Assembly (NCBI GenBank): GCA_029747015.1
Contig: JAKOGI010002439.1
Location: 1-64,000 of the forward strand
Reading direction: 5' to 3'
Origin: Carnegiea gigantea
Taxonomy: Eukaryota; Streptophyta; Magnoliopsida; Caryophyllales; Cactaceae
DNA length: 64,000 bases
Positions 10,388-22,220 of this stretch are shown piece by piece. The notes below the pieces were generated by a model. The model did not search any database. It was not told the origin of the DNA and saw nothing but the letters and a program-made list of their open reading frames with translations. The translations under genes and the position numbers were made by a program. How positions within the stretch are numbered: position 1 is the stretch's first letter; the number at the start of each line of letters is the position of its first letter.

Positions 10388-13300
10388 CTAGGCAGACGCC
10401 ATAGGAGTTAGGTCGTACGAGACCTTACCCTCAATTGGTTCTCCAGCAACATAAGGCTTAAGCCGGGAACCGTTCACTTTGAATGACCCCGTGCCATCCA
10501 TACCGATCTCAACAGCGCCATAAGGGTATACCTTTAGCACTGTGAAGGGACCCGACCATCGGGAGCGAAGCTTCCCAGGAAAAAGCTTCAATCTAGAGTT
10601 GAAGAGGAGAACCAGATCACCTTTCTGAAACTCTCGCCTGTTTATGAACCGATCATGCCACCTTTTTACTCGTTCCTTATAGAGCCTCGAATTCTCATAT
10701 GCGTCAGACCGAATTTCCTCCAGCTCATTCAGTTGTAGCAGCCTTTTCTCCCCCGCCGATTTCAAGTCGAAATTGAGGTGCTTGATAGCCCAATAAGCCT
10801 TATGTTCCAGTTCTACGGGGAGGTGGCAAGGCTTGCCATAGATAAGGCGAAAGGGGGTGGTACCTATAGGAGTCTTGAAAGCCGTGCGGTAGGCCCAAAG
10901 AGCGTCATCAAGCTTATCCACCCAATCCTTTCGCGATCGCGTAACTGTTTTCTCCAAAATGGCCTTGAGTTCACGATTTGAGATTTCCACTTGGCCACTA
11001 GTCTGGGGGTGATAGCTGAGCCCAAATTTGTGATGCACCCCGTACTTCTTCAGAAGGGCTTCCAACCTTTTCTCTACAAAGTGTGGGCCATTGTCACTGA
11101 TTATGACTCTCGGGACTCCAAAACGCGGAAATATAATCTTCTTGAAAAATTTTGCTACGACCTTGGAGTCATTAGTGGGACTAGCGACGGCTTCCACCCA
11201 TTTGGAGACATAATCCACAGCGACAAGGATATATTTGTGGCCTCTCGAAGACGGAAAAGGTCCCATGAAGTCGATGCCCCAAACATCGAAGATCTCCACT
11301 TCAAGGATAAAGTTGAGGGGCATCTCATTCTTCCTAGATAGATTCCCTGTCCGCTGGCAGCGGTCACATGCTCGGACATAGGCATTGACGTCTTTAAATA
11401 GTGAAGGCCAAAAGAAACCCGCTTGCAGCACCTTAGCGGCTGTCTTGGAGGTGCTAGCGTGGCCCCCGCAAGGTGAGTCATGGCAATGGGAGATCACAGC
11501 TTGAATTTCCCCCTCAGGAAGACATCTCCTGATAATCCCATCCTTGCATAACTTATACAGGAAAGGTTCCTCCCAAAAATATGTTTTGGCATCATGGAGG
11601 AACTTCTTTCTTTGGTGGTAGGATAGATCACCGGGAAGGACTCCTGTAGCTCGATAGTTCGCGTAGTCGGCGAACCATGGGGTGGATCCCGACTCGATCC
11701 CCATGAGGTGTTCGTCGGGAAAGGTATCATCAATAGGGGTGTCGCGGCTCTCAACAAGGAGCCTGGAAAGATGATCGGCCACGACATTCTCGGCCCCTGC
11801 CTTGTCTTTAATCTCCAGGTCAAACTCTTGGAGTAGAAGAATCCATCTAATGAGGCGGGGCTTGGCATCCTTCTTTTCAAGAAGATGCTTGAGGGCAGAG
11901 TGGTCCGTATATACGATGACCTTGGAGCATAGCAGGTAGGGCCTGAATTTCTCCATTGCAAACACAACTGCCAGCAATTCCTTTTCAGTCGTGGTGTAGT
12001 TCTGCTGGGCCTCATCCAGCGTTCTACTAGCATAGTAGATCACCACTGGTTTCTTATCCTTCCTCTGCCCCAAAACTGCCCCCACCGCATGATCGCTGGC
12101 ATCGCACATGATCTCAAATGGGAGATCCCAATCTGGTGGTTGTATGATGGGGGCAGAAACTAGTGCCTGTTTAATCCTGCAAAAAGCTTCATGGCACTCA
12201 TCAGTAAAGACAAACGGGGCATCTTTAGTGAGCAGCTGAGTAAGAGGCTTGGCGATTTTGGAGAAATCCTTGATAAAGCGGCGATAAAACCCCGCATGAC
12301 CAAGGAAACTCCGCACTCCCTTTACCGAAGTAGGAGGGGGCAACCGCTCAATGACCTCAACCTTAGCTTTGTCCACCTCGATGCCCCTAGCAGAAATGAC
12401 ATGACCTAGTACTACCCCTTCCTGCACCATAAAATGACACTTTTCCCAATTCAGCACTAGGTTGACTTCTTCACATCTATGGAGTACCTTGGTTAAATTT
12501 TCTAAGCAAATGGCGAAGGTACCTCCATAAACGGAGAAGTCGTCCATAAACACCTCCATGATGTTCTCAATAAGGTCAGAAAATATGGCGGTCATGCAAC
12601 GCTGGAAGGTGGCCGGGGCATTACATAATCCAAAAGGCATCCTTCTATAAGCGAAGGTACCATACGGGCATGTGAAAGTCGTCTTTTCCTGGTCATCAGG
12701 ATGGATAGGAATCTGAAAGAAACCAGAATATCCATCCAGATAGCAGAAAAAGGAATGCTTCGCCAACCTTTCCAGCATTTGATCAATGAAAGGGAGGGGG
12801 AAATGATCCTTACGGGTGGCCTGGTTTAATCTGCGATAGTCGATGCACATGCGCCACCCAGTAACAGTCCTAGTAGAAATGAGCTCATTTCGCTCATTCT
12901 TAATAACAGTCATGCCGCCCTTTTTGGGGACTACCTGGACTGGACTCACCCACTCGCTATCAGAGATAGGGTAGATAATTCCAGCATCAAGCAGTTTGAG
13001 GATCTCCTTTTTGACAACCTCTTGCATATTTGGATTTAAACGGCGCTGAGGTTGTCGAGAAGGACGGTGACTGGCATCAAGAAAGATGCGATGCATGCAG
13101 AATGTAGGACTAAGTCCCCGAATATCATCAATGCTATACCCAATGGCACCCTTATGCTTACGCAGCACATCCAGCAATTGTTTCAATTGAGGTCCATCCA
13201 GATTAGCATTGACAATAACGGGAAATCGACGAGAGGAATCCAGAAATTCATACCTGAGATGAGGAGGTAGGGGTTTGAGTTCTACCTTCAGTGGGCTCTC

Positions 13301-14233
13301 TTCTTCGTCTTGCTTGGAGGTAGGTTCCTCCACACTATGGACCTCATCACAGGACTGATTGAGGAGTCTGGCATACTCCTCCTTCTCACCCGGGCTGGAG
13401 GTTGTGACATGACAACCGATCAACGCAGCCTCCAATGGGTCATCCGCAGAGTTTTGGGTAGTGTCCTCCTGGTTGAGGGCTTTCTCAAATATGTCGACTC
13501 TACAGCATGAGTCGCCTGAGGAGGGAGAAGCCATCATTTGCGGCAAACTGAACTCTACCTTCTCTTCCCCTACCTGAAGGGAGAGTTTGCCGTTCTTGAC
13601 GTCGATCATGGCTCCTGCAGTAGCTAGGAATGGTCTTCCCAATATAATGGGTGTGCGGGAGTCTTCTTCCATTTCCATAACCACAAAGTCGCAGGGAATG
13701 AAAAATTTTCCCACTTGGAGTGGAACATCCTCAAGGACACCAATAGGATACTTGACTGAGCGGTCGGCTAGCTGCAGGGAGATGGTGGTGGGCTTTAGCT
13801 CTCCCACTTGCAGCTTCTTGCAGATGGAGTATGGCATGAGACTCACGCTGGCTCCAAGGTCGCATAGTACTCTGCTAATGGTGAGGCCCCCGACAGAACA
13901 GGGGATGGAAAAACTCCCTGGATCTGAAAGTTTAGGAGGGAGCTTGTTCTGAATGATAGCACTACACTCTGCAGGGAGTGACACCGTAGCATTCTCGAGA
14001 AGTTTTCCTTTATTGGAGAGCAAATCCTTTAAGAACTTGGCATAGGCGGGCATGTCAGTAATAGCCTCCAAAAAGGGAATGTTGATGTGGAACTTCTTAA
14101 GCATCTCGAGGAACTTGCTGTACTTGTGCTCCTCCTTAGCCTTTACTAGCCTTTGAGGGTAGGGGACAGAAGGCTTGTAAGGCTTCACATGAGAGGGGGT
14201 AATTTCTGGGGTATCCTCCTTGGGCTTCTCATT
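10388..14233 (-). CDS. Athila copy B pol: protease, RT, RNase H, integrase
   Basis: This is a long uninterrupted frame; from the Met at 14188 it gives 1266 residues. Domains in that numbering: aspartic protease DLGAS at 110-114; reverse transcriptase with FMDD at 547-550; RNase H with CDASD at 695-699, TTTEKE at 732-737 and YTDHS at 760-764; integrase H2C2 finger ending CDRC at 940-943; and a catalytic triad D972, D1031, E1067 with exactly 35 residues between the last two. A C-terminal segment rich in basic and aromatic residues follows. It is in frame with gag and separated from it only by a TAG at 14234-14236, so it would normally be made as part of gag-pol. The Met at 14188 is not a natural start. 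All catalytic residues I can identify are present. Confidence 0.93.
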   Translation of the reverse strand, partial: NEKPKEDTPEITPSHVKPYKPSVPYPQRLVKAKEEHKYSKFLEMLKKFHINIPFLEAITDMPAYAKFLKDLLSNKGKLLENATVSLPAECSAIIQNKLPPKLSDPGSFSIPCSVGGLTISRVLCDLGASVSLMPYSICKKLQVGELKPTTISLQLADRSVKYPIGVLEDVPLQVGKFFIPCDFVVMEMEEDSRTPIILGRPFLATAGAMIDVKNGKLSLQVGEEKVEFSLPQMMASPSSGDSCCRVDIFEKALNQEDTTQNSADDPLEAALIGCHVTTSSPGEKEEYARLLNQSCDEVHSVEEPTSKQDEEESPLKVELKPLPPHLRYEFLDSSRRFPVIVNANLDGPQLKQLLDVLRKHKGAIGYSIDDIRGLSPTFCMHRIFLDASHRPSRQPQRRLNPNMQEVVKKEILKLLDAGIIYPISDSEWVSPVQVVPKKGGMTVIKNERNELISTRTVTGWRMCIDYRRLNQATRKDHFPLPFIDQMLERLAKHSFFCYLDGYSGFFQIPIHPDDQEKTTFTCPYGTFAYRRMPFGLCNAPATFQRCMTAIFSDLIENIMEVFMDDFSVYGGTFAICLENLTKVLHRCEEVNLVLNWEKCHFMVQEGVVLGHVISARGIEVDKAKVEVIERLPPPTSVKGVRSFLGHAGFYRRFIKDFSKIAKPLTQLLTKDAPFVFTDECHEAFCRIKQALVSAPIIQPPDWDLPFEIMCDASDHAVGAVLGQRKDKKPVVIYYASRTLDEAQQNYTTTEKELLAVVFAMEKFRPYLLCSKVIVYTDHSALKHLLEKKDAKPRLIRWILLLQEFDLEIKDKAGAENVVADHLSRLLVESRDTPIDDTFPDEHLMGIESGSTPWFADYANYRATGVLPGDLSYHQRKKFLHDAKTYFWEEPFLYKLCKDGIIRRCLPEGEIQAVISHCHDSPCGGHASTSKTAAKVLQAGFFWPSLFKDVNAYVRACDRCQRTGNLSRKNEMPLNFILEVEIFDVWGIDFMGPFPSSRGHKYILVAVDYVSKWVEAVASPTNDSKVVAKFFKKIIFPRFGVPRVIISDNGPHFVEKRLEALLKKYGVHHKFGLSYHPQTSGQVEISNRELKAILEKTVTRSRKDWVDKLDDALWAYRTAFKTPIGTTPFRLIYGKPCHLPVELEHKAYWAIKHLNFDLKSAGEKRLLQLNELEEIRSDAYENSRLYKERVKRWHDRFINRREFQKGDLVLLFNSRLKLFPGKLRSRWSGPFTVLKVYPYGAVEIGMDGTGSFKVNGSRLKPYVAGEPIEGKVSYDLTPMASA

Positions 14234-15703
14234 CTAGGCCCTCTCACTCATGGCCTCTCTAGGGGCCAACCTAGTGTCATCATCCACAATTTCAGCTCCT
14301 CCTCTCTTCTCTTCCCTCATAGGAACTACGGGGCCCTCCAGCTCCCTACCACACCGCAGTGTAATAGCATTTATCTGACCCTTGGGATTGGTCTCTGATT
14401 GACCTGGCAGATGCCCCTGGGGTCTAGACAACTGGTTTACTTGTTGTGCAATTTGGGCAATTTGATTGTCCATCATTTTCTGGTGAGTAGCCATGGAGTC
14501 AAATTTGGAGTTCAACTGGTTAACCGACTCACTGAGTACCTCATTAGTCTTTGTCTGAGTAACTATAAAGCGCTCCATGAGGCTTTCTAGGTTGGACTTG
14601 GGTTGAGGAGGTGGAGGTTGTTGAGGGGCCGGTTGAGGAGCATGGGCATAGGGAGCCCTATATTGGAAACCAGGAGGTTGAGGCTGGGATTGCGAGGGAT
14701 TGGATGGCATGGGATTGTTGTTGCGGTAGGAGAAATTTGGATGATTTCTCCAACCGGGGTTATATGTGTTTGAGTAGGGGTTATTTTGTGGGCGTTGGCC
14801 ATAGGTTTGCATTGCATTGGCATGCTCAACGCCCGGGAAAACAGATTGGCACTCAGCAGAAATGTGGCCTTGAACGCCACATACCTCGCAAAATGCCCCG
14901 ACCTCAAACATTGCACCCGATGGACTTCCCATTGAACTCCCTGAAGGAGCACCAAGCCTATCGAATCGCTGCGCCAAGGCATCAACCTTGCTAGCTAGCA
15001 AGTCCACAGCGTCGACTCCATAAACCCCGCTTGCCTTCTTGGGGGCTGCCCTTTCGTTGGACCAGTGATAATTATTTGCGGCCATATCTTCCAGTAGGGT
15101 CTTGGCCACCTCAATGGACTTCCCCATCAATGCCCCACCAGCAGCAGCATCAATTGACATCTTCAAAGACTGATCCAAACCATTGTAAAAAGTTTGGATG
15201 AGGAGCCAATCAGGGACTCCATGGTGTGGACACTGGCGCTGTAAGTCCTTAAATCGTTCCTACGCCTCATATAAAGATTCGCTGTGCAGCTGGGCAAAGG
15301 AAGTGATGTCGGCTCGCAGCTTGGCCGTCTTCCCAGGTGGGAAGTATTTGCTCAGGAAGGCTTTAGAGAGTGCGTCCCAGGTAGCAAAAGCATTGGGCTC
15401 CTCATTTTGGAGCCAATCTCTGACTCTATCCCGCAGAGAGAAAGGGAAGAGCCTCAGGCGGATGGCGTCGATGGGGACCCCATTGAGTTTAATGGTATCA
15501 CACTTCGCAAGGAAATTGCGAAGGTGCATGTTGGGGTTCTCAGAAGGGTGCCCACCAAACTGGTCTCGCTCCACCAGCGAGATTAGGGTCGGGCGCAACT
15601 CGAAGTTATTCACCTCAACCGGCGGGTTCACTATAGATGAGGTGATACCCGACGACTGAGGCATTGCATAGTCCCTTAGGACGCGGTTGCCTGGCGCCGC
15701 CAT
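14234..15703 (-). pseudogene. Athila copy B gag, two nonsense codons
   Basis: Gag is the capsid/nucleocapsid part of the polyprotein. The start is taken at the ATG at 15701-15703 (MAAPGNRVL), shared with copy A, although the frame is open to 15814. The retrotransposon gag core lies around WLQNEEPNAFATWDALSK, followed by a CCHC knuckle CEVCGVQGHISAEC (about 14849-14890), a Gln/Pro-rich linker and a Gln-rich coiled segment. A TAG at 15260-15262 interrupts the core where copy A has Trp. A TAG at 14234-14236 lies just before the protease where copy A has Gln. The gag and pol frames are the same. Gag as it stands would be truncated. Confidence 0.9.
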
Positions 15704-15967
15704 TGTAGATTCTGCCTGTTTCTTCTTTCGTGCGCCGCTTTGCTTTCGAGCAGTGGCTTCGATTTCAGGATTCAAGGGAAGCAAGTGGTGACTCCCCTGA
15801 CTGCGCCTGTGCATACAAAGCCAAAACTATACCAAGCGTAAACAGGCTCAAGCAAGAGTAAAAACAAGCAAAACGGAGGAAAAAGGGAAAGGGCAAAAGA
15901 AAAAGAAAAAGGAAAAGCCTAATCTCAAGCGTTTAAAATCGCTTTCGATGTTGAAAACAAACAAGTT

Positions 15968-15984
15968 CCTCGGCAACGGCGCCA
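15968..15984 (-). other. Primer binding site, tRNA-Asp type (copy B)
   Basis: This is the same site as in copy A with one mismatch (T instead of C at 15970). It sits six bases inside the LTR edge at 15991. A leader of about 265 bases without coding signal separates it from the gag start. Confidence 0.88.
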
Positions 15985-15990
15985 AAAACT

Positions 15991-17278
15991 TGTTGTGTTA
16001 AAAATGTACCGCAAGTGCACGGTGCCAGTTGTAGCTAGCAAAGGCAAGTACGGGTCGTGTCCGCAGAGAACTTAGTTTCAACCACCGAATCGATTTCTAA
16101 CACTTAATCTAGGCGAATGTCGAGTGAAATTGGTTTAGCTGATTCTAACTCTACTTGGTCTAAGTCAATTATGAGAAGGGAATCCTGGATTGAGGTTCAC
16201 CGCACTGTGACGTTCATTGGAAAATAAACTAGGTCGTGTGAATCTGCCTGCAAGATAATTGAAATGGAATTTTTACCGGTTTAAAGCATCTACGCCTACT
16301 TTCGAAGGTCATTAGACTGATCAAGCTAACCTAGTTGTCTACTTTCGTGAAACTAGAATAACAAAACCACAAGATCATGTAATTTCAATTCCCAATTGCA
16401 CCCCCAACTACTTTCGTGTCAAGTAATTCAATTGCTCACAAAGCTACTCTAAGTAAAGGACCTAACTTTCGTTAGTCTCCTAAACCCTAATTAAGAACAT
16501 GAATAAAACCCTCTCAGGCAATTCATCGAACACCTGGCATGCTAAGTGAGAATTCAATTATACTCTGGCGTAATTCACAAAAACCTAGAATTAACAATCC
16601 AATTTACATCACAGGGGCCACACCCAATCCAAGATTAAGGAATTTAGCCGCTAAACATGATTCTAAACAACATCTCAATCAAGAACATACACATACCAAG
16701 AATACGAATACTTGAATTAAGACGTAGAAGAAAAAGAAGAAGAATATACTCTGTATATAATCTGCAGCAGTAATCTACCAAAAGCGTAACCAAATTCAAT
16801 CCAAAGCTTCGAATTAAAATTGCAATAAAACTAGACCTAGGAACCCTCAAATCGCCCTTTCGAGAGAGAGGAAAAAGGTAGAATCCAAAAAAACTCCCCA
16901 ATTACAATGCCAAAACAGCGACAAAACAGCGACAACTAAAGTGGCACGGTCGTGCCACTCGGCACGGGGGCCCCGTGCCACTTCTCTGTCTTTAGCTTCT
17001 TCCCTTCTTTGGGTGGCACGCTCGTGCCACCTCGCCTGGAGTGACCGTGCCTCTTATTTTAACTCAATATTGATCCTTTTTGCTTCAATTTGGCGCGGCA
17101 TTAGCTTGTTTTCCTCATTTATTCAAGTCAGGCTCCTGTAAACACAAAAACACGACTTTTAGGCAGATTTGAGATAAACAATGAATAGTCGACCTCTAAA
17201 CTCACAAAATTATACCAGAAACTGCCGAGTTAATAGGTAAAAATCATGCCTAAAAGTGTGTAAAATATAGGTTTATCA
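15991..17278 (-). repeat. Athila 5' LTR of copy B
   Basis: This 1288-bp LTR has TG...CA ends and near-identity to 4878-6165. The last 13 or so bases near the primer site differ at seven positions (15996-16007) from the other LTR, far above the background. It carries the same two GC-rich modules near 16941-17051. The outer flank is GTAAG, inside the 3' tip of a Del/Tekay element. Confidence 0.92.
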
Positions 17279-19560
17279 GTAAGTTTCGAGGATGAAACTC
17301 TTTAAGGTGGGAAGGCTGTAATAGCCTGACCCGAAAGCATGTTTATTCATTTAATTAAGTCATGTTGTTAATTTTCTCACATTTAATTGTCGCGTTTAAT
17401 CATTCCGGTTGAAAAAATTCCATTTAGGTTGCACTTTGCAATTCCCGTTTTATTATCATAAAATTTCGGGTGAATCGATAGCTGCCCCTAATAAATATGT
17501 TTTAAAGAATTAAATTATTTTTTTAATGATCCAGAATTTAATTTCAAGCTACCTAAAAAAAAAAAAAATCAATCGCATAATGTGTATTTTCTTTAAGGCT
17601 CTGCCTAACAAGTTACTACCCAACTGCTTAGCTAATTATCCTTAATCATGCCTAATTATGATTCGCAAAAAGATGCTTATGGAGTTTAAAAACTCAGCCA
17701 AGTATTATCTAAGTCATTTTCCACCAAGTAAACTATCAAAATATCAAGGTTCTCTCTCACCTCACTCACACCTCTTTTTTCCCAGTTCAAACTGAGCAAA
17801 CCTTGACACTCTTCTTGTTGATTTTTAGTTTTGATTCTTGTTTATGCTGATTTTGATTGTTGATCATTTAATCTTAATAGAAATAAGAATTATTTTGATG
17901 TTTTAATTGTTGGTTAAGCTTAAAAGTATGCAAGGATTGAGGTTGTTCATGATCATGCAAGCTTAAGTTTGAAGTGATGGATTTGGATTGTTTTGTATTT
18001 GATTTTGGGATCTTTGGCATTAGCAATGGATGTCATGATGTTTATATTGATTTTAAATGAGTTTAAGTGCAAGTACAAGTTGGTCATAAGCTAGGGTTTT
18101 AGTGTTCATGCATGGATTAGTTTGTTTTTAGCTTCAAATATGTTGATTGTATATAATTAGATGGAAAATGAAATTTGGATGTATTGTTTAACTTGGATAA
18201 TGCCTCAAGGTGACTTTTGCAAAAAAGGTTGGATTATAGAAAATTTGTTCAATTGATTAAAAGAGGTTATTTTGTGCAATTGTGCAAGTAAGTGAGATTA
18301 TAGAGGTGTTTTAAGTGTTCTTGTAAAGAGAAGAATTGAAAATTAGATGAAGATGATTATGGAGTAAATTTGAGTAATATGGTTTTGTAAGGTGATGAGA
18401 ACAAATCATAGGTTAGTAACTTTAAAGAGTGATTTAGAGAGAAACTATGTAAAGAAAAGGTTGTGAGCATGTGCAGTAGGGCTGTGAGCAGACCTGGAAC
18501 CGGGGTCCCTTTATGAATAGACTGCTAATGTTTGGTGCATCAAAAAATTATGATTTTAGGTGGATAGATAGATCAGTGAGTTATTTTTCAAATGCTTTCG
18601 AAATCACTTCATTCCAGTGGAAAAAGTTATAGCTGATTTGCTAAGACTGAGCACCATACGCGGAAGCTGTGCATAGTTTTGTTTAAGGCCTATTTTAGGA
18701 GCCGTTGTGGTAATTGAGTCGCGTTATAAATGAAAGTGGCTTTTCATATTAGGGCCTTAGGCCTCAATTTGAGGTCAGGGGTGAAAGATGTGAATTTTCT
18801 AAAGTAGACCTTGAAACGGTAATATGAGGGAGGAAAGAAATTGTGAGATTTGGAGATATTATCAGGAGTTTCTATATAATTAAGGATATTGCAAAGAAAC
18901 TATAAACTTTAGGGAGTTCAACAACTTTGATTGTGCATAGAAACTTACTTAGGTTAGAAAACCGAGTTAAATGGGCGTGGGAATGGAATTTGAGATGTGG
19001 GGGGAGTAGTGACTCAAAGTCGGTGTCTATCATACCAAACTAGGGTTATATGAGGTTTCATGAAACTCACAACACCCGTCTTGGCATTAAAGATTCTATT
19101 CTCCATTTCAGAAATTTCAAAAACCTATATTCCATCTATATCTATTAAAGTCTTTTCATTATCACCTCAATTATTTCATTTTGGTCTATTTTGCTCCAAT
19201 TTATTTTACTTTGAGTTTTATCACCCTAACTTATTTAGTTTTCAAATCATTTTAGTGTAACTTATCTTATATTGAACTGTTTGAATTATGAATGCGCTTT
19301 TAATTAATCAATCTCCATTAAAGTTATAAATTATGGGGAGTGAAAGTTGTTTACTAACTGCATTTACCTATAATTATATTTCTTAGTAGAAACGGGGCCT
19401 AGTCTATTGTTTTTCATTGTGCATAAGTATTATCAAGTGAGATTGCATTTTAAAGACTTCAGGTATATCCATTGCTAGTATCTTTAGAAATTAGAGTGTA
19501 TTTATCAAAGTTATTCTACTTTGGTAAGTACATCAATGAATCAGTTTATACAATGATTTA
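17279..19560 (+). repeat. Del/Tekay-type 3' end and 3' LTR, interrupted by Athila
   Basis: Bases 17279-17316 read TTTCGAGGATGAAACTC then a polypurine tract (AAGGTGGGAAGGC). This is the usual end of the Del/Tekay internal region, and it is followed at 17317 by an LTR start TGTAATAGCCTGACCCG. The LTR continues as AT-rich DNA without coding signal. The right end is not clear; I place it near 19560 only because later sequence looks different, and the typical 3' tail seen in the LTR ending at 60780 is missing. The internal region of this element must lie to the left, beyond the Athila array. Confidence 0.65.
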
Positions 19561-19847
19561 TCTTTTTAAGTAGTGACCCCGTCAGTTATCATCTATAGGG
19601 CATTTGCCCTTCAGTTACCTGCATGGCATCAGGATAGGTTCCCCAATCGGCTTGGCAAGTGTACTCCTATACATAGATCATAACAATTACAAGGGGTTCA
19701 CTATCAGATAATAACTAGCAATGCAGTTTTATATTCATCTCATTCATATAAGGGTAAGAAGAATGATGATGAAATGAATCCCTGAATTGATCTACAAATG
19801 GGGATCAAGTGTTCAAACCATAGTGAAGAGAAAAAGGGTACACAAAA

Positions 19848-20116
19848 GACTTACTAGCATTCTTATGCAGCCATTGATACCAAGCTAGAGGCTCAAACAA
19901 GTCCCACATATCATCAATATCTAACGAGCACAAACCACCATAGCACATGGACTCAAGGATGGCTTAGGTCTCGCGTGTTATCCTCCCAAGCACAACATTG
20001 CATATTTCCTATTTGTCGTCCATGAAATGCTCATATTGAGCATGGTAATCAATTAATCTACATAAATATTGCCAAAAAGGTTCATGCTCAAATTGAGGTA
20101 AATGAAAAATAGCCAT
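19848..20116 (-). pseudogene. Gag remnant of an old Athila-like element
   Basis: A minus-strand reading from the ATG at 20114-20116 gives about 90 codons with two stops. It includes blocks like FEHEPFWQYLCRLIDYH and ILESMCYGG...DDMWDLFEPLAWYQW. These match the conserved gag region of plant Ty3/gypsy elements in which a short acidic block precedes WDL-(F/L). It sits just inside the degenerate primer site and LTR at 20242-21665, as gag should. Confidence 0.6.
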
Positions 20117-20217
20117 TTTGAAGTTTTTTAAAATTTTTGATTTTTCAAATTGTTTTTGGATATTCTAAAAGTCTAGCCTCGAATGCTCAAGTAAACCCTG
20201 ATACTGAAAAGCACTAT

Positions 20218-20235
20218 CTCCCTACAATGGTGCTA
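20218..20235 (-). other. Degenerate tRNA-Asp primer site
   Basis: The plus strand reads CTCCCTACAATGGTGCTA. It resembles the Athila primer site (CCCCGGCAACGGCGCCA) with several transitions, and the following AAAAACTTG is conserved. Confidence 0.6.
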
Positions 20236-20241
20236 AAAACT

Positions 20242-21665
20242 TGACAGGATGAATTTAGGTTTTAATATTTACAACCTCAAGTGCAAGGTTTATCATTGAG
20301 TACTCGCGGTGTCGTCCACTGGGAGTTGGGTTTCAAGTACCGAGATAGTTCAAGTGTTTCAAGCTAGACTAAGTGAAAAAGGAATAAAATACAATCTAAA
20401 TAAAGCTAATAAACACAAAAAAGAGGCTTGGAGTTATGATTGAGCCAATTGACGAACTAACTAATCAAGATGAGTCCTAACCTATCAAACCTGTACTAAA
20501 AACGAGATATGGCCGGTTGCACCATCGAAGACCATCCAAGCACTCTCTTAAGGGTCATGAGCTAGTCTAATTAGCCTACCACCTATTTTCATGAGGTTAA
20601 CCTAGTTAGACCATGAGATTTGCGACTATCGGACCTAGCTAGGATTGGGACTATTTTTGTGTCAAAATCTCGATCATCCTCTCTCCCACGCTAGCTAACT
20701 GACCTCACATCTCCACATAAAAGTATGTATGAAAGCTCTCTCAAGCATTTCATCAAACACTTTCCGAGCATGTGATAAAACTCTAAGTTCAAGGCATAAA
20801 TTGGGTGTGGTTAGGCCTAATCCAAGATGAATTAGCCATCAAGAGGATAATCATAATCCACGCCAACAAATCTAATAACTAATTATCACATAATCCCAAT
20901 TAAACCCAAAATAAACAAGCTAATAACTAAACTAATCAAGCATGAAATGGGGGAATAAACCCAGTCTAACTTGGATTAAAACAACTACTAAACACAAAAT
21001 CACAATAAAAGCTAAACACTTAAACTAAACATAATCTAAAGTAGCATGCTTAAATGAAAGAAGTAAGAACAAAATATGAAATAGATAGAGAGAGAGAGAG
21101 AGGGGGGAGAGAGAGAAAGACAGAGAGATAGAGAGAAGAGAAAACATAGGCTTGATTGAATGAAGATCAAATCCACAAGCTTGAATGCAAAATCCGCCCA
21201 AACAAATCCTAATCTCCTATGTCTAATTCCCCCTATTGGGTTTTTACTGGCTAAACCTAAGCTAAACTCGATGAAGAACATTCAAGCTCACCCTCGAAGA
21301 AACACTCAAAGCAGCGTTTAAATAGAAAATCAGGCGAGCGAGAAGGTGAAGACGGGCATGACTGCCTGTCGTCGTGGTGGTGGTCAGGTAACAGCCAGAC
21401 GTCGCCCTTCCCTGCCTTACTGCAGGTTTTGGCAAAGGTTGCTACTACTGGCCCCCGACGCCTGTTGTCCTTTTTGCCTTGCGATTTCCGTTCTTTTCAC
21501 GTCCATCTTTGCTCCTTTTTATGACGTTTACTTGATTGATCTAATTGCCTACAAAAGTTATAAAAAACAAGTAAAAATATTAAAAATTATGTTATTTTAC
21601 GAGCTAAAATTAGGTGAAAGAGGCATGTAAATGGCACGCGAAATCCTTAAATTCAGTGTTAATCA
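20242..21665 (-). repeat. Old Athila-like LTR
   Basis: The minus-strand ends are TGATTAACACTG... and ...CA at the primer-site relic, giving 1424 bp. Compared with the Athila LTR it shares the same order of features: similar first bases, an AG-repeat tract near 21086-21120 and a GGGCATGACTGCC inverted-repeat-like segment near 21350, but little base identity. It is probably a 5' LTR whose body and partner LTR are lost or beyond recognition. Confidence 0.6.
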
Positions 21666-22032
21666 GACACAACTATTGTTGGCAATAAATATACATCAAA
21701 GGTTCTTAAGATTACATAAACAACTGTCATATAAGACATGCATACTTTGGCCATTGCCATAAGCAGACTCAGTCAAAGTGGGATCTCTATCCTTAACATA
21801 GGTTTTACACAATCATCATCTCTATTGGGTAATTCGCCCACATCCTTATATAAAGGACCTTAATTAACTTCAGGTTATCAGGTAACTAATTATAGATGAC
21901 ACCTCATCCTCTTTGTCTTAGAGAATCTCGACATTCAGGACATTCAGTAAGCTCCCATCAAAAAGACATGACAAACTTAATGATTTGACATCTCAACATC
22001 TCGCCAATGAGAGATAAAGCACCAAACTACAA
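21666..22032. other. Unassigned stretch, no coding signal
   Basis: Moderately AT-rich sequence with no open frame or motif I recognise. It leads into the tandem repeats at 22033 and may belong with them to a decayed retroelement. Confidence 0.4.
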
Positions 22033-22198
22033 GTCTTCAGGCTCTCACGCCACCAAGTTTAGAAGGATCTGGCTATAGGTCTTTACGCTCTCACGCCACC
22101 AAGTTTACTGGGATCTAGCTACAAGCCTTTGGGCTCTTATGCCACTAAGTTCACAAAGATCTCACAATAGGTCTTTAGCCTCTCACGTTACCAATTGC
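22033..22198. repeat. 46-bp tandem repeat, about 3.6 copies
   Basis: The phrase GTCTTnnGGCTCTCACGCCAC recurs with starts at about 22033, 22079, 22125 and 22171, exactly 46 bases apart. Copies are diverged by several substitutions each. Confidence 0.85.
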
Positions 22199-22220
22199 TA
22201 CATCGGTGAAAGATTTTCCA

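Larger units (their letters stand above)
1..17278 (-). mobile_element. Athila (Ty3/gypsy) tandem array sharing one LTR
   Basis: Bases 1-6165 and 11123-17278 are near-identical direct repeats about 11.1 kb apart. Read on the minus strand the order is LTR (15991-17278), primer site, gag-pol B, env-like gene, polypurine tract, LTR (4878-6165), primer site, gag-pol A, which is cut by the window edge inside integrase. The middle LTR has a polypurine tract on one side and a primer site on the other, so it serves as 3' LTR of B and 5' LTR of A. Lineage evidence is the tRNA-Asp-type primer site, the gag-pol sequence and an Athila ORF-1 type gene after pol. The left end lies outside the window, so target-site duplications cannot be tested; the right flank is GTAAG. 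Confidence 0.93.

Noticed and set aside
10388..14188. Treating the Met at 14188 as the real start of a separate pol gene
   Set aside because: The frame is continuous with gag and is cut only by a single TAG that copy A lacks; the Met is simply the first after that stop.
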